This document shows positions 26,243 to 35,065 of a DNA stretch of 64,000 nt, one piece after another. Origin of the DNA: Prevotellaceae bacterium (GTDB taxonomy: Bacteria; Bacteroidota; Bacteroidia; Bacteroidales; Bacteroidaceae); assembly GCA_028723525.1 (NCBI GenBank), contig JAQYET010000072.1, forward strand, positions 1 through 64,000. The letters run 5' to 3'. Position 1 is the stretch's first letter. Each line of letters starts with the position of its first letter. Made by a program: the position numbers and the translations under genes. Below the pieces are notes generated by a model, which was not told the DNA's origin, searched no databases, and saw only the letters and a list, made by a program, of their open reading frames with translations.

Positions 26243-27892
26243 CTATCTTCCGAGCCACGACTCGGGGTTTAGCTTTGCGGTTTCCTTGCGCAGCTGGAAC
26301 TGGAGGATGTTGTCTGTGCCGACAGTGCCGAGCGTCTGCCCGGTCTTTACCTGTTGCCCGCGATGCACGCTGACCGATTTCAGGTTGCAATACACCGAGA
26401 TGTAGTTTCCGTGGCGCACCATTACAACGCTGGTTCCGCTGAAACTAAACACCGCACTCACCTCTCCGTTGAATACACTTCTCACCGCTGCGCCCGGCTG
26501 TCCCTGTATGTTTATTCCCTTGTTGTCGAGGGTTACGTTGTGCAGCCCCTCCACATTATACTGTCCGAAATGGCTCACGATGCGGCATCTTCCCGCCAAT
26601 GGCATGGGCAGCCTGCCCCTGTTCTGCTCGAAGTTGCTGCTCAGCCGGCGGTCGGCAGTCGCCATATTAGTTGCAGCCTCATTCTCCCTCTTGGCGCGTT
26701 CCACCTCCCTTGCCGAGCGTTCCTCGTCAGCCTTTGCCTTACGTTCTATGGCAAGGCGGTTCTCCTCTGCTGCCCGTGCAGCTTTGTCTGCCCGTGCTCT
26801 CTCCTCGGCACTCTTCTTCTCTGCAGCCCGCCGTTCGGCTTTTGCTCTCTCCTCTGCCGCCTTTGCCTCTGCCAACCGCCGTTCATTCTCACGCGCGGCA
26901 GCCTCGGCAGCGGCCTTCTTTCGTGCCAACTCTTCCTCTCGTCTCTTCTTTTCCGCTGCAGCGGCAGCCGCCTTTTTGCGAGCCTCTTCTTCCGCTCTTG
27001 CCTTAGCCTTTGCCACCTCTATCGCCACGAGATTGTCTATCATGGCGTTCAGCTGTGCGTCTTTCTGCTTCTGTTCTGCCAGCACCGACTGTATCGTTTT
27101 CTGCTGTTGCTGCAACGATGCCACCATTTTCTGCTGCTCCTGCTGTTGCCCTTCGAGAGCAGACTTTTCCTGCCTACCTTTATACAACAGTGTGTTCTTG
27201 GCACTCTTCTGCTTGTCGAGTTCCTGATGTTTTTCTTTTATCTGCTCTTGTTTCTCCCTCAGCATCTCGCCTTGCGCTCTCTGATAGGCAGCATATTCGC
27301 GCATGAAGCGCAGTCGGCGGTACATCTCCGTCAGACTGCCTGCACTGAAGATGAACATCAGTTGGTTCTGCACTCCGCGGTGGCGCGCCACATACCTCAT
27401 CGACTCCACATACTTATCCTTGCGTTCCTCCAGTTGTTGTTCGAGCGTTTTCAGTTGCGAGCGCATCAGCTCCATATTCCCATTGATAGACGTTATCTCG
27501 CCTGTTATCTCTTCGATGTTCCTCTTCCGAGTCTCTATATCGCTGTTTATCTGCATCAGACTCTTCAGGCGGTTTTGCACGTCGGTTTTGTTCGCCTTCA
27601 GTTTCTGTTCCTGCTCCCTGATGTTCTTCTGCACCTGCGAGCGTTGGTTCTGCAGTCCGCGTATCTCCGCCGTGGTATAGTTCTGTTTCTTTCCTTTCCC
27701 CTGCTGTTTCTTCTGCCGCGAGTTGTTGTTTTTCCCCTTCGTGTTTTTCTTTCCCTGTTGCTGTCGCCGGGTAGTTTTTCCACGCTGAGTCTGTGTGGTG
27801 CGTGCCTTCCCGTTCTGCCCCGTTTTTCGCTGTTGTGCATACGGAGCGAGCGCGAACGCCACCAACATTACGGTCAGTATCAGTCTTTTCAT
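26243..27892 (-). CDS. EnvC-like murein hydrolase activator with degenerate LytM domain
   Basis: 549 residues. Signal peptide MKRLILTVMLVAFALAPYAQ; residues 21-70 are K/Q/N/R-rich low complexity. Coiled coils occupy about 75-270, and a long Ala/Glu/Arg-rich helix (EEARKKAAAAAAEKKRREEE and repeats) about 300-400. The C-terminal M23/LytM domain (about 420-549) keeps the fold motifs (SHFGQYNVEGLHNVTLDNKG, GEVSAVFSFSGTSVVMVRHG) but the metal ligands HxxxD and HxH are not recognisable (NKGINIQ and LQFQLRKE instead). Like E. coli EnvC it probably activates amidases rather than cutting peptidoglycan. Last gene of dut-TPR-DUF4292-envC; its ATG overlaps the preceding stop (ATGA). Confidence 0.88.
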   Translation of the reverse strand: MKRLILTVMLVAFALAPYAQQRKTGQNGKARTTQTQRGKTTRRQQQGKKNTKGKNNNSRQKKQQGKGKKQNYTTAEIRGLQNQRSQVQKNIREQEQKLKANKTDVQNRLKSLMQINSDIETRKRNIEEITGEITSINGNMELMRSQLKTLEQQLEERKDKYVESMRYVARHRGVQNQLMFIFSAGSLTEMYRRLRFMREYAAYQRAQGEMLREKQEQIKEKHQELDKQKSAKNTLLYKGRQEKSALEGQQQEQQKMVASLQQQQKTIQSVLAEQKQKDAQLNAMIDNLVAIEVAKAKARAEEEARKKAAAAAAEKKRREEELARKKAAAEAAARENERRLAEAKAAEERAKAERRAAEKKSAEERARADKAARAAEENRLAIERKAKADEERSAREVERAKRENEAATNMATADRRLSSNFEQNRGRLPMPLAGRCRIVSHFGQYNVEGLHNVTLDNKGINIQGQPGAAVRSVFNGEVSAVFSFSGTSVVMVRHGNYISVYCNLKSVSVHRGQQVKTGQTLGTVGTDNILQFQLRKETAKLNPESWLGR

Positions 27893-28776
27893 TTAATGCT
27901 CATTATTTTGTTCAACACCTCCTCGGCTGTCACTGCAGAGTATTTGCTTGACAGTTGTGTCCGCGTTTCCCAGTTCGAGTTGTTCGACAATTTGTCGAGA
28001 GTCAGTTCTATCGTGATGCGCTGCCCCCCCTTCACCGCCGAAGAATATCCGGATATGGTAATCTGCGACGGGAACTTGCGCCCTCCGAAGTTCTGAAAAG
28101 CGTCATATTTCCACTCCAATGCCGTGTTGCCATGCCTTGCATCGGCGTATGTCACGTCTGTCTGTCTTATCTCGAACGACCTGTTGTCTGCCTGCCACTT
28201 ATAGTTCATCTTGTCTCTGTTCAGTTCTATCACGCTGCAAAGAGCCTGCGGCAACAGGCTGACATCGAAGTTCTTCAGTTCCGAGTCGCGCATTCTGTCG
28301 GTTCCGGGTATAAAGAGTTGATTCCAGAAAAGAGCCTGCAGCGAGTAGAAGTTCAGTCCGTTGCGCTTCAGGAACTCCACTTCGTTGTAGTCTGCCTTCA
28401 GGTATTGCTTGTTAATCCTATCTACAATCAGCACATAGTCTTTCGTTAGTTCTATGCGCCCTGCCTCGAAGAGTCCCATCGGTGTGAGCTGGATACGTAT
28501 CACATCGTCGCGACGCATCTGCAGCGAACCGTTCACCGATATGTCTTTCGAACCTTTCTTCACTCGGAATTTCAGTTTCGCCGTGATATTCTCCTGCGCC
28601 ACCGAGCGGTCTGAAACGTTGCGCACGAACTTCAGTTTCGCCGCTTCAACGTCTGTCACTGCCGTTGGCAAAGTGGTTTTCCCTGTCTCTGTGACTGTCT
28701 TTGTGGTGCCGCAGGCGGCGAGCATCATCACCGTTGCTGCCGCGATAACGTTTATTGTAAGTCGTATAACTTTCAT
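27889..28776 (-). CDS. DUF4292 family lipoprotein
   Basis: 295 residues. Lipoprotein signal MKVIRLTINVIAAATVMMLA followed by the lipobox Cys in MLAAC. The body (KLKFRVKKGSKDISVNGSLQ, MRRDDVIRIQLTPMGLFEAG, RIELTKDYVLIVDRINKQYL) matches DUF4292, a Bacteroidetes family structurally related to LolA/LolB-like proteins. An outer-membrane lipoprotein or lipid-handling role is possible, but this is inference. It overlaps both neighbours by 4 nt (ATGA), so the four genes are translationally coupled. Confidence 0.87.
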   Translation of the reverse strand: MKVIRLTINVIAAATVMMLAACGTTKTVTETGKTTLPTAVTDVEAAKLKFVRNVSDRSVAQENITAKLKFRVKKGSKDISVNGSLQMRRDDVIRIQLTPMGLFEAGRIELTKDYVLIVDRINKQYLKADYNEVEFLKRNGLNFYSLQALFWNQLFIPGTDRMRDSELKNFDVSLLPQALCSVIELNRDKMNYKWQADNRSFEIRQTDVTYADARHGNTALEWKYDAFQNFGGRKFPSQITISGYSSAVKGGQRITIELTLDKLSNNSNWETRTQLSSKYSAVTAEEVLNKIMSIK

Positions 28777-30575
28777 TTCTCTAAATATTTTTTCTGTTTC
28801 AGTTTCTTTTTCAATATGCTGTTGCTGCCCCCCGCATCAACAGCCTGCTGCCAATAGTCCACCGCTGCGTCTTTCTCTCCGCACTTCCAGAATATGTCTC
28901 CGGCATGTTCCATCACGTCGGCACTCGGTGTGTCATAGTTCTTCAGAGCCTGTTCTATGTATATCTTCGCCTCGTCGTAGCGTCCCTGCATGAACAAAAT
29001 CCACGCATAGGTGTCGAGATATATACCGTTTGCAGGCTCTGCCTTCACCGTCTTACGGCTCATCTGCTCTGCCTTTTCCAGTCCTTCTCCGGTGAGACTG
29101 AGATAGTAGGCGTAGTTGTTAAGGCATCCGATGTTCTCGCTGTTCCATATCAGACAACTGTCGTAGGCTGCGAAAGTCTCCTTTTCCATGCCCTTTTCGT
29201 GATAGATTTCTCCCATCAGTCCGTAGAGGTCGGACATGAAGTCCTTGTTTGTCTGTTCGCTACCTGCTGCCACTCCGCGGCGTGCTGCCTCCAGAGCCTC
29301 GTCGAGGTCATCCTTTTGGTTGTATGCCATTGCCATGAAATAGTAGAATGTCGGTTCGTCGGGATTATACTGCTGCGCCTGCCGGCTAAGGTCTATCACG
29401 CGGTCGAAGTTCTGTCTCATCCACGCCGACTGTATCAGTTGCATTCGCGCACCCGCCTCATCCGGGGCTATGTCGAGCACCCTCTCCAGCACCGCGTCTA
29501 TCGAATCCTGCGGATATTCCTTCAGCTTCAGGTAGCCGGCATATAGTTGCAGCATCTCCGGCGTTGTCTGCGGCTCTGCGAGTATTTTGTTGAAGAGACG
29601 TATCACCTCCATGCTTCCTGCCCCGATGCGCTCGTTCTCGTCAACCACTTTCCTTATAAGTTGTATCTTGTCTGCCGGCTGTGTCTTGTCGCTCATCAGC
29701 ATTCTCTCCACCGTTACCTGTGCCAGCGAGTCTTCGCCCAGCCTTTTATAGTAGTCGAGCATGGACATCTGTGCCGACACATTGTCGGGTTCCTGCTCCA
29801 ACACGGCGTCATATTCGTCGAGAGCCTCATCCTCACGCCCGTTTTTCAGCAGCCAGTTGCCCATCATCACGCGGTAGTTGAGGTCGTTGGGATATTTGTC
29901 TGCGAGTTGTTTCAGGGCGTTGAATTCGGCTTTTTTATCCCCTTTCATCGAGTATGCGTGCATCTTCATCAGCGTTATCTGCTCGCTGCTGCCATCCACC
30001 TGCTCCAGTCTTTCGAGCGTGTTCAGCATCTTGTCGTAGTCCTTCTTCTGGTTATACAGTTGCACCAGCATCCCGAGCACGTCGGTGCGACCGCGGTCGT
30101 TGGTGTAAAGACGCTCGTAGGTGTCTGTCGCTTTGTCTATATTGCCGGTGTTGATGTATGATATTGCGAGTCTCTCTATGTATCTGTCGTTCTTGGGACT
30201 GAGCACCGCGGCTCTTTCCATCGACTGCATCGCCATGCTGTCGCGCCCCAGTTCGGAGTAGTATGAGGCTATGGTGAAATACACCTCGGCGGCATTCGGG
30301 TTTATCGTCAGGCAGTGGCTCAGCAGGTCGAAGGCTGCATCATAGTTGCCTTTGTTCTGCTGCGACACCGCCTCAAGGAAGAAGTATTTCAGGCGTTGCT
30401 CGTCGTTGTGGTTCAGTTGCGGCGTCACCACGTTCTTCTCTCTGCCTATCGCCTGCTTCACCGAGACAGTCTCCGCTCCCCCGCACGACACATTCAGAGC
30501 CGATGCCAGTGTCACCGCGAGGGCAGCAACCGCTGTCAGCAGTCGCCGCATGTTGTTGTTTTCCGTTTTTCTCAT
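28773..30575 (-). CDS. TPR-repeat lipoprotein
   Basis: 600 residues from the ATG at 30575, preceded by GGGAG as ribosome-binding site. Lipoprotein signal (RRLLTAVAALAVTLASALNV then SC) followed by about a dozen tetratricopeptide repeats: for example NKGNYDAAFDLLSHCLTINP, AAEVYFTIASYYSELG, DEALDEYDAVLEQEPDN and RYDEAKIYIEQALKNYD. Proteins like this accompany dut and envC in Bacteroidales and probably serve as an outer-membrane scaffold; the partner is unknown. It lies 3 nt downstream of dut and overlaps the DUF4292 gene by 4 nt. Confidence 0.88.
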   Translation of the reverse strand: MRKTENNNMRRLLTAVAALAVTLASALNVSCGGAETVSVKQAIGREKNVVTPQLNHNDEQRLKYFFLEAVSQQNKGNYDAAFDLLSHCLTINPNAAEVYFTIASYYSELGRDSMAMQSMERAAVLSPKNDRYIERLAISYINTGNIDKATDTYERLYTNDRGRTDVLGMLVQLYNQKKDYDKMLNTLERLEQVDGSSEQITLMKMHAYSMKGDKKAEFNALKQLADKYPNDLNYRVMMGNWLLKNGREDEALDEYDAVLEQEPDNVSAQMSMLDYYKRLGEDSLAQVTVERMLMSDKTQPADKIQLIRKVVDENERIGAGSMEVIRLFNKILAEPQTTPEMLQLYAGYLKLKEYPQDSIDAVLERVLDIAPDEAGARMQLIQSAWMRQNFDRVIDLSRQAQQYNPDEPTFYYFMAMAYNQKDDLDEALEAARRGVAAGSEQTNKDFMSDLYGLMGEIYHEKGMEKETFAAYDSCLIWNSENIGCLNNYAYYLSLTGEGLEKAEQMSRKTVKAEPANGIYLDTYAWILFMQGRYDEAKIYIEQALKNYDTPSADVMEHAGDIFWKCGEKDAAVDYWQQAVDAGGSNSILKKKLKQKKYLEK

Positions 30576-30578
30576 CTG

Positions 30579-31016
30579 CTATTTCACTCCCGTATGACCA
30601 TATCCTCCCTCTCCCCGTTCTGTCTCGTCGAGCATTTCCACCTCGATGAAATCGCCTGTTTCGTGTTTTGCAATCACCATTTGGGCTATTCGTTCACCGT
30701 CGTTTATCACGAAGTCGCGGTCGCCGAGGTTTATCAGCAGCACCATCAGTTCTCCGCGGTAGTCGGCATCTATCGTTCCCGGGGTGTTGAGCACCGTCAG
30801 TCCATGCTTCAGAGCCAGTCCGCTGCGCGGGCGTATCTGTGCCTCATAGCCTGCGGGGAGCGCGATGCGCAGCCCTGTGGGCACAAGCCTCCTCTCCATT
30901 GGGCGCAGCACTATCGGCTCGTCGATGTTGGCACGCATGTCCATGCCTGCACTCTGCGGTGTGGCGTAGGCAGGGAGCGGGTGATGACTCTTGTTTACAA
31001 CGTTTATCTTTATCAT
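30579..31016 (-). CDS. dut: dUTP diphosphatase (dUTPase)
   Basis: 145 residues, the usual size of the trimeric enzyme that hydrolyses dUTP to dUMP. Conserved motifs in order: [10 protein letters not shown] (motif 1), [19 protein letters not shown] (motifs 2-3, with the catalytic Asp in [11 protein letters not shown]), and ERIAQMVIA (motif 4). The glycine-rich C-terminal motif 5 [12 protein letters not shown] differs slightly from the usual RGSGGFGSTG but keeps the Arg and aromatic residue. First gene of the four-gene leftward operon with the TPR, DUF4292 and envC genes, an arrangement shared by many Bacteroidales. Confidence 0.96.
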   Translation of the reverse strand: MIKINVVNKSHHPLPAYATPQSAGMDMRANIDEPIVLRPMERRLVPTGLRIALPAGYEAQIRPRSGLALKHGLTVLNTPGTIDADYRGELMVLLINLGDRDFVINDGERIAQMVIAKHETGDFIEVEMLDETERGEGGYGHTGVK

Positions 31017-31060
31017 AGTTTCATTTTGTTTTTTCAGTCCTCAGGTCAGCCTGCTCGGAG

Positions 31061-31180
31061 TAATCAGACCAATCGGACTTGTCAGACCAATTCGACCAAT
31101 GGGGCAGTTCGGCAATATCAGGCGTATTAGTCCGATTGGGCGCAAGCCCGATTATCCCGATTGCCATTCCCGATTATAAC
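31061..31180. repeat. CCAATCGG-type intergenic repeat cluster
   Basis: A 120-nt stretch made of short variants of CCAATCGG / CCGATTGG: TCAGACCAATCGGACTTG, CAGACCAATTCGACCAATGG, GTCCGATTGGGCGC, CCCGATTATCCCGATTGCC, CCCGATTATAACG. CCAATCGGAC (31069-31078) is the exact inverse of GTCCGATTGG (31130-31139), so a long hairpin can form. It lies between the divergent dut and dgt genes; the dgt -7 element follows at 31256. Confidence 0.7.
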
Positions 31181-31255
31181 GTGCAAAAATACTAAATAAA
31201 GATTGTTTGATGAAATTTTAAAGGCTAAATCAGTAGAAATTACTGCATTTTATAT

Positions 31256-31263
31256 TACTTTTG
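31256..31263 (+). promoter_or_regulatory. -7 element for dgt
   Basis: TACTTTTG (31256-31263) fits TAnnTTTG; no clear -33. Predicted start about 31270, leaving a leader of about 90 nt before the dGTPase ATG at 31360. Confidence 0.5.
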
Positions 31264-31359
31264 CACCGTAACGCGGCATTTCCGCCCATTTCCACGAAAC
31301 GGTATCATTCTTGGGATTTTCCGTTGCGTGGGGCGGCAAGGACTGTAATACTTGACGAA

Positions 31360-32730
31360 ATGATGAACTGGAAACAACTTCTCACCAACAAACGGCTCGG
31401 ACAGGAACACCGTCACAACGAGCGACACGACGACAGAACGGAGTTCAAACGCGACTACGACCGTCTCATTTTCTCCGCTCCGTTCCGGCGTTTGCAGAAC
31501 AAGACCCAGGTGTTCCCGCTCCCGGGCAGCATCTTCGTGCACAACCGACTCACCCACTCGCTCGAAGTGGCAAGCGTGGGAATGTCGCTCGGCAACGACG
31601 TAGCACGGCAGATTTTGGCAAAAAACAACGATTTCATCGACACCATGCTGCCCGAGATAGGCACCATTGTCAGTACGGCGTGCCTCGCTCACGACATGGG
31701 AAACCCTCCTTTCGGGCACTCCGGCGAGAAGGCAATACAGGCTTTCTTCACCGAAGGGAAAGGAGCACACCTGCAAGAGAGAGTGTCGCCCGAGACATGG
31801 GCAGACATCACCCACTTTGAGGGCAACGCCAACGCCTTCCGACTGCTGGCACATCGCTACAAAGGGCGGCGCGAAGGAGGGTTCGTGATGACCTATACAA
31901 CACTGGCGTCGATAGTGAAATACCCCATTTCATCGACCTTTGCCGGCAAGAAAGGCAAGTTCGGATTTTTCAAGGAGGAACTGCCTATATACCGCAAGAT
32001 TGCCTCCGAACTCGGGATACCGCAACTGCAGGTGAACAACGGCACGGCAACCGGCGGCAGCATGACAGTCGAAGGTGCGGCGTATGCACGCCACCCGCTT
32101 GTCTATCTCGTGGAAGCTGCCGACGACATCTGCTACGAAGTGATGGACATTGAGGATGCCCACAAACTGAAAATACTGAGTTTCGAGGAGACGAGCGAAC
32201 TGCTCTTGGGATTTTTCGACAGCAACACACAGGCCCGCATCAGACAACGCATAATCGACGAGGGGATAACCGACGACAACGAGAAGGTGGTGTATATGCG
32301 CGCAAGGGTAATAGGACTGCTCGAGAAATGTTGCGTTGACGCTTTCATGGCAAACGAAAAGGAAATTATGGAGGGCAGTTTCAAAGGCTCTCTCATCGAT
32401 GAAATCGCTAAAAAACAGCGATTGGCATACGGAAAATGCACCGAGACATCGCGCAGCAGGATATACAACAGCAAACCGGTTCTCGACGTGGAACTGAGCG
32501 GTTTCAAGATAATGGACACCCTCATGGGGGCTTTTATCGAGGCTGTCACCTACCCCGACCGCTTCTATTCGCGGCAGCTCACAGGGCGCGTGGGCAGTCA
32601 GTATGACATCAACTCGCTCGACCTCGAAACGCGCATCATGGCAGTAATCGACTACATCAGCGGAATGACCGACGTATATGCACTCGAAATATACCAGAAA
32701 ATAAATGGTATCTCACTCCCGATAGTATGA
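31360..32730 (+). CDS. dgt: dGTP triphosphohydrolase (dGTPase), HD superfamily
   Basis: 456 residues. I use the ATG at 31360 (MMNWKQLLTNKRLGQEHRHN), because an earlier in-frame ATG at 31261 overlaps the promoter. HD-domain motifs: FRRLQNKTQVFPL and HNRLTHSLEVASVG (metal His), CLAHDMGNPPFGHSGE (HD), then EAADDICYEVMDIEDA (Asp). Hydrolyses dGTP to deoxyguanosine and triphosphate, influencing dNTP pools; members can also act in phage resistance (family knowledge). Ends 12 nt before repeat array copy C and converges on glsB. Confidence 0.94.
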   Translation: MMNWKQLLTNKRLGQEHRHNERHDDRTEFKRDYDRLIFSAPFRRLQNKTQVFPLPGSIFVHNRLTHSLEVASVGMSLGNDVARQILAKNNDFIDTMLPEIGTIVSTACLAHDMGNPPFGHSGEKAIQAFFTEGKGAHLQERVSPETWADITHFEGNANAFRLLAHRYKGRREGGFVMTYTTLASIVKYPISSTFAGKKGKFGFFKEELPIYRKIASELGIPQLQVNNGTATGGSMTVEGAAYARHPLVYLVEAADDICYEVMDIEDAHKLKILSFEETSELLLGFFDSNTQARIRQRIIDEGITDDNEKVVYMRARVIGLLEKCCVDAFMANEKEIMEGSFKGSLIDEIAKKQRLAYGKCTETSRSRIYNSKPVLDVELSGFKIMDTLMGAFIEAVTYPDRFYSRQLTGRVGSQYDINSLDLETRIMAVIDYISGMTDVYALEIYQKINGISLPIV

Positions 32731-32741
32731 TAACGCAAAGC

Positions 32742-32829
32742 AAAATCGGCAGAATTGCCCGATAAAATCGGCGAAATTGAAAAGTAAAATCGGCTAAATT
32801 GTTTTTCAATTTCGCCGATTTTACTTTAG
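32742..32829. repeat. 22-nt tandem palindrome array, copy C (4 units)
   Basis: Four units of exactly 22 nt (32742, 32764, 32786 and 32808 starts). Spacers GCCCGAT, GAAAAGT, GTTTTTC, ACTTTAG. Units 1 and 3 have one altered core base (GGCAGAATT, GGCTAAATT). Units 3 and 4 with flanking bases form a stem of about 21 bp around TTTTT (AAAGTAAAATCGGC against GCCGATTTTACTTT), so this copy can double as terminator for the convergent dgt and glsB genes. Followed by AGCATGGCATATCTAC, recalling AGCATGCC after copy D. Confidence 0.9.
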
Positions 32830-32907
32830 CATGGCATATCTACTGCAAAGTGACAGGGCATGTAATGCCGTCTGACAAGCCACCACCTGCGATGACGCAG
32901 GCAGGGT

Positions 32908-33897
32908 TTAAGTGGATTTATAGATAATGTTATTCGCTCCGCTCGTTATCTGCAGAGCCTCGGGATGCTCCTTTATGAACGAGTCGATATGACGGATGCG
33001 CTTCTGTTCGAAGATTTCGTCAACGGCAATCAGTATCCCGGTTTCCTCAACGTCGCCAAAACCGTTGTTTATAGCCGTGCCGAACAGTTTCATCGTCGGG
33101 CTCAGGTTCATGTAAGCGTTGACAAGCGGCGGGATGTTATACCCCATCTTGCGCACCTCACGATTGAGTATTCTGTAGTCTTCGCGGAAGTCTTCGGCAC
33201 AGAAAAGTGCTGCCAATTCTTCGGCGTCGGTCTCAATAATGAGCGGTTTCATCGGTGTTATAAGGTTGTCTTTGTCGTGGAAATGCTTCTTCAGGAAATA
33301 CAATATCATGTCTCTGCCGCGACGTATGTAAGAGGGGTACATCGTCACCTTGCCGAAGAAATATTTCACGTTTGGCATTATCACCGTAAGTGCCCCAAGC
33401 CCGTCCCACAGGTTATCGAGGGCGAAGATGCTCTTGCTGTTGTTTCTCACGTTCTGATATTCGAGCGAAACGAACGACCTCCCCAGTTCGATGGTGTATG
33501 GCATGTACTCCTTTAGGAAACGTTCTGAGAAATTGAACATGTGGCTCGTTGCGAGCATCGGCTGCCCCTCGTCGTTGAGTTTCCAGTCGGTGCCGCACAT
33601 ATAGCGGTAGCCTCCGATTATCTCTTCTGCCTCGGGATTCCACACCACCAGTTGTTTGTAGCAGTTGTCGGAGGTGTCGAACTCGTCGATGTCCATGCTT
33701 TTCCCTGTTCCGCCGCCTGCTTCCCGGAAAGCAATCTCGCGCAATCGCCCTATCTCCCTCATGGCATTGGGGGAGTCGTGAGCCGTAATGATGTATATCT
33801 CGTTATGGCTCTTGTTAGTCATTCTGAGTTGTTTGTCCTGCGTAAACTCCGCTTTCAGAAGTTCGCGGCTGACAGGTTGGATAATATCTTGTTCCAT
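32908..33897 (-). CDS. glsB: GlsB-like N-acyltransferase (glycine lipid synthesis)
   Basis: 329 residues from the ATG at 33897 (MEQDIIQPVSRELLKAEFTQ); an upstream TTG is less likely. GNAT-type/OlsB-like acyltransferase: REIGRLREIAFREAGGGTGK, DEFDTSDNCYKQLVVWN, EEIIGGYRYMCG, PYTIELGRSFV. In Bacteroides the homologous gene with its neighbour makes N-acyl glycine (commendamide) and glycine lipids (family knowledge). GlsB puts the first acyl chain on the amino group of glycine. It lies 21 nt downstream of glsA on the same strand. C-terminal part (about 200-329) is specific to Bacteroidetes and of unknown function. Confidence 0.85.
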   Translation of the reverse strand: MEQDIIQPVSRELLKAEFTQDKQLRMTNKSHNEIYIITAHDSPNAMREIGRLREIAFREAGGGTGKSMDIDEFDTSDNCYKQLVVWNPEAEEIIGGYRYMCGTDWKLNDEGQPMLATSHMFNFSERFLKEYMPYTIELGRSFVSLEYQNVRNNSKSIFALDNLWDGLGALTVIMPNVKYFFGKVTMYPSYIRRGRDMILYFLKKHFHDKDNLITPMKPLIIETDAEELAALFCAEDFREDYRILNREVRKMGYNIPPLVNAYMNLSPTMKLFGTAINNGFGDVEETGILIAVDEIFEQKRIRHIDSFIKEHPEALQITSGANNIIYKST

Positions 33898-33918
33898 CTT
33901 CAACTATTGAGAATCATT

Positions 33919-34746
33919 TCATAATTCATACACCCTGTCATAAACGAAATTCGCCCATTCCATCGGTGATTTTGATTTATCGAAAGTCTGCCAAGGAATT
34001 GGTTTCCCAAACTTCACCTTGAATGTCTTATGCACGTTCTTATACATCTCATCCACAAGGAAAAGCATTGCCACGTTGACCTTCTTCACATATCTGTCGC
34101 TGAAATTTGCCAGCCGATAGAAGAAGTCGGAGTTTTGCCCTCCGAAGTGTATAGGCACCACATCGCGGTGGTATTCCACGCTCTTCGATATGAATGTTTT
34201 TTTCCAAGTGAGGTCTCTCACCAGTTTGTTTTTCCTCCTCGAACACAGTCCTGCGGGGAACATAAGCATGTGTTTGTCGCTTCTGAAACCCGCCTCCACC
34301 ATTGCCGGGAAGTTGCGGCTCTGGTTTCCGGTCTTGTTTATCGGGATGCAGAGAGGCGCAAGTCCGGGCAGATTCATCAGCAGGTCGTTAACGAGATAGC
34401 GAAACCTGTCGTCATATTTTCTTCCGATTATCGACCCGAGAGCCACCCCGTCAATACCCCCCAAGGGATGATTGCTGACAAAGGTGTAAAGTTTGCCGTC
34501 GTCTTTCGGGGGCAGGTTTTCCTCACCTTCGATTTCGAGCGTCATATCGAGATAGTGCACACATGCCTCCAACCACGGTGTGCCGGTGAGTTCGCGATTG
34601 TCCCACAGGAACTTGTTCACCTCGTCCTGATGCGCAATCTTCTTCAGCCATGCTACGAGCGGGGCGGGAACAAACTTTGCTTTTGCTCCCATCTTGCTTC
34701 TTAACACCTCGCCTACGTCTATGGTTTTCTCTGTTATATCCCTCAT
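33919..34746 (-). CDS. glsA: GlsA-like O-acyltransferase (glycine lipid synthesis)
   Basis: 275 residues from the ATG at 34746 (MRDITEKTIDVGEVLRSKMG), chosen because a TATTTTTG -7 element at 34765-34772 lies upstream and an earlier frame start would add hydrophobic residues from promoter sequence. PlsC-family acyltransferase motifs: SNHPLGGIDG (block I, His-x4-Asp) and LMFPAGLCSRR (block III). Adds the second acyl chain to N-acylated glycine (family knowledge for Bacteroides). First gene of the glsA-glsB pair. Confidence 0.85.
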   Translation of the reverse strand: MRDITEKTIDVGEVLRSKMGAKAKFVPAPLVAWLKKIAHQDEVNKFLWDNRELTGTPWLEACVHYLDMTLEIEGEENLPPKDDGKLYTFVSNHPLGGIDGVALGSIIGRKYDDRFRYLVNDLLMNLPGLAPLCIPINKTGNQSRNFPAMVEAGFRSDKHMLMFPAGLCSRRKNKLVRDLTWKKTFISKSVEYHRDVVPIHFGGQNSDFFYRLANFSDRYVKKVNVAMLFLVDEMYKNVHKTFKVKFGKPIPWQTFDKSKSPMEWANFVYDRVYEL

Positions 34747-35026
34747 TTCCAACAAAAGTACTTGCAAAAATACACTTATTTTTTGAAAACGGCAGTGTTT
34801 TTTATGAAAAAATACAAAAAACATGAAAACAACAGAGCAATGCTTATGAATGCGCCTTCAGGCGAAACGGTTTGAAAGATGAACAAGACAAGACAAACAC
34901 CCGACAACCAACATTCTGCCGAGACCGCCGAAAGCGGTTTTGCGACACACGGAAAACTGAAATCAGGAAGCGGCAATCCGGTGTACCGGATGTTAAGAAT
35001 ACTTAAATAAGAAATATTTTTTCTGT
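34747..35026. other. Divergent intergenic region between glsA and mraZ
   Basis: 280 nt without a gene. The glsA -7 element TATTTTTG is at 34772-34765 (minus strand). A small hairpin ACCGC-CGAAA-GCGGT followed by TTT lies at about 34924-34940 (plus). I see nothing else; the mraZ operator and promoter begin at 35030. Confidence 0.5.
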
Positions 35027-35029
35027 TTT

Positions 35030-35055
35030 GTGGTGGAAAGTGGTGGAAAGTGGAG
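35030..35055 (+). promoter_or_regulatory. Probable MraZ operator (10-bp GTGG repeats)
   Basis: TGGTGGAAAG occurs twice in perfect tandem (35031-35040, 35041-35050) and is followed by TGGAG, so GTGG recurs at 35030, 35040 and 35050, one helical turn apart. MraZ binds GTGG-type direct repeats at its own promoter in other bacteria (TGGG boxes in E. coli, AAAGTG boxes in mollicutes). The repeats lie where a -33 element would be, which fits repression of the whole dcw cluster. Confidence 0.75.
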
Positions 35056-35065
35056 TAAAAATTTG

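Noticed and set aside
26354..28096. A 580-codon open frame opposite envC and DUF4292
   Set aside because: The low-complexity Ala/Glu/Lys codons of envC leave the complementary frame open; no independent support.
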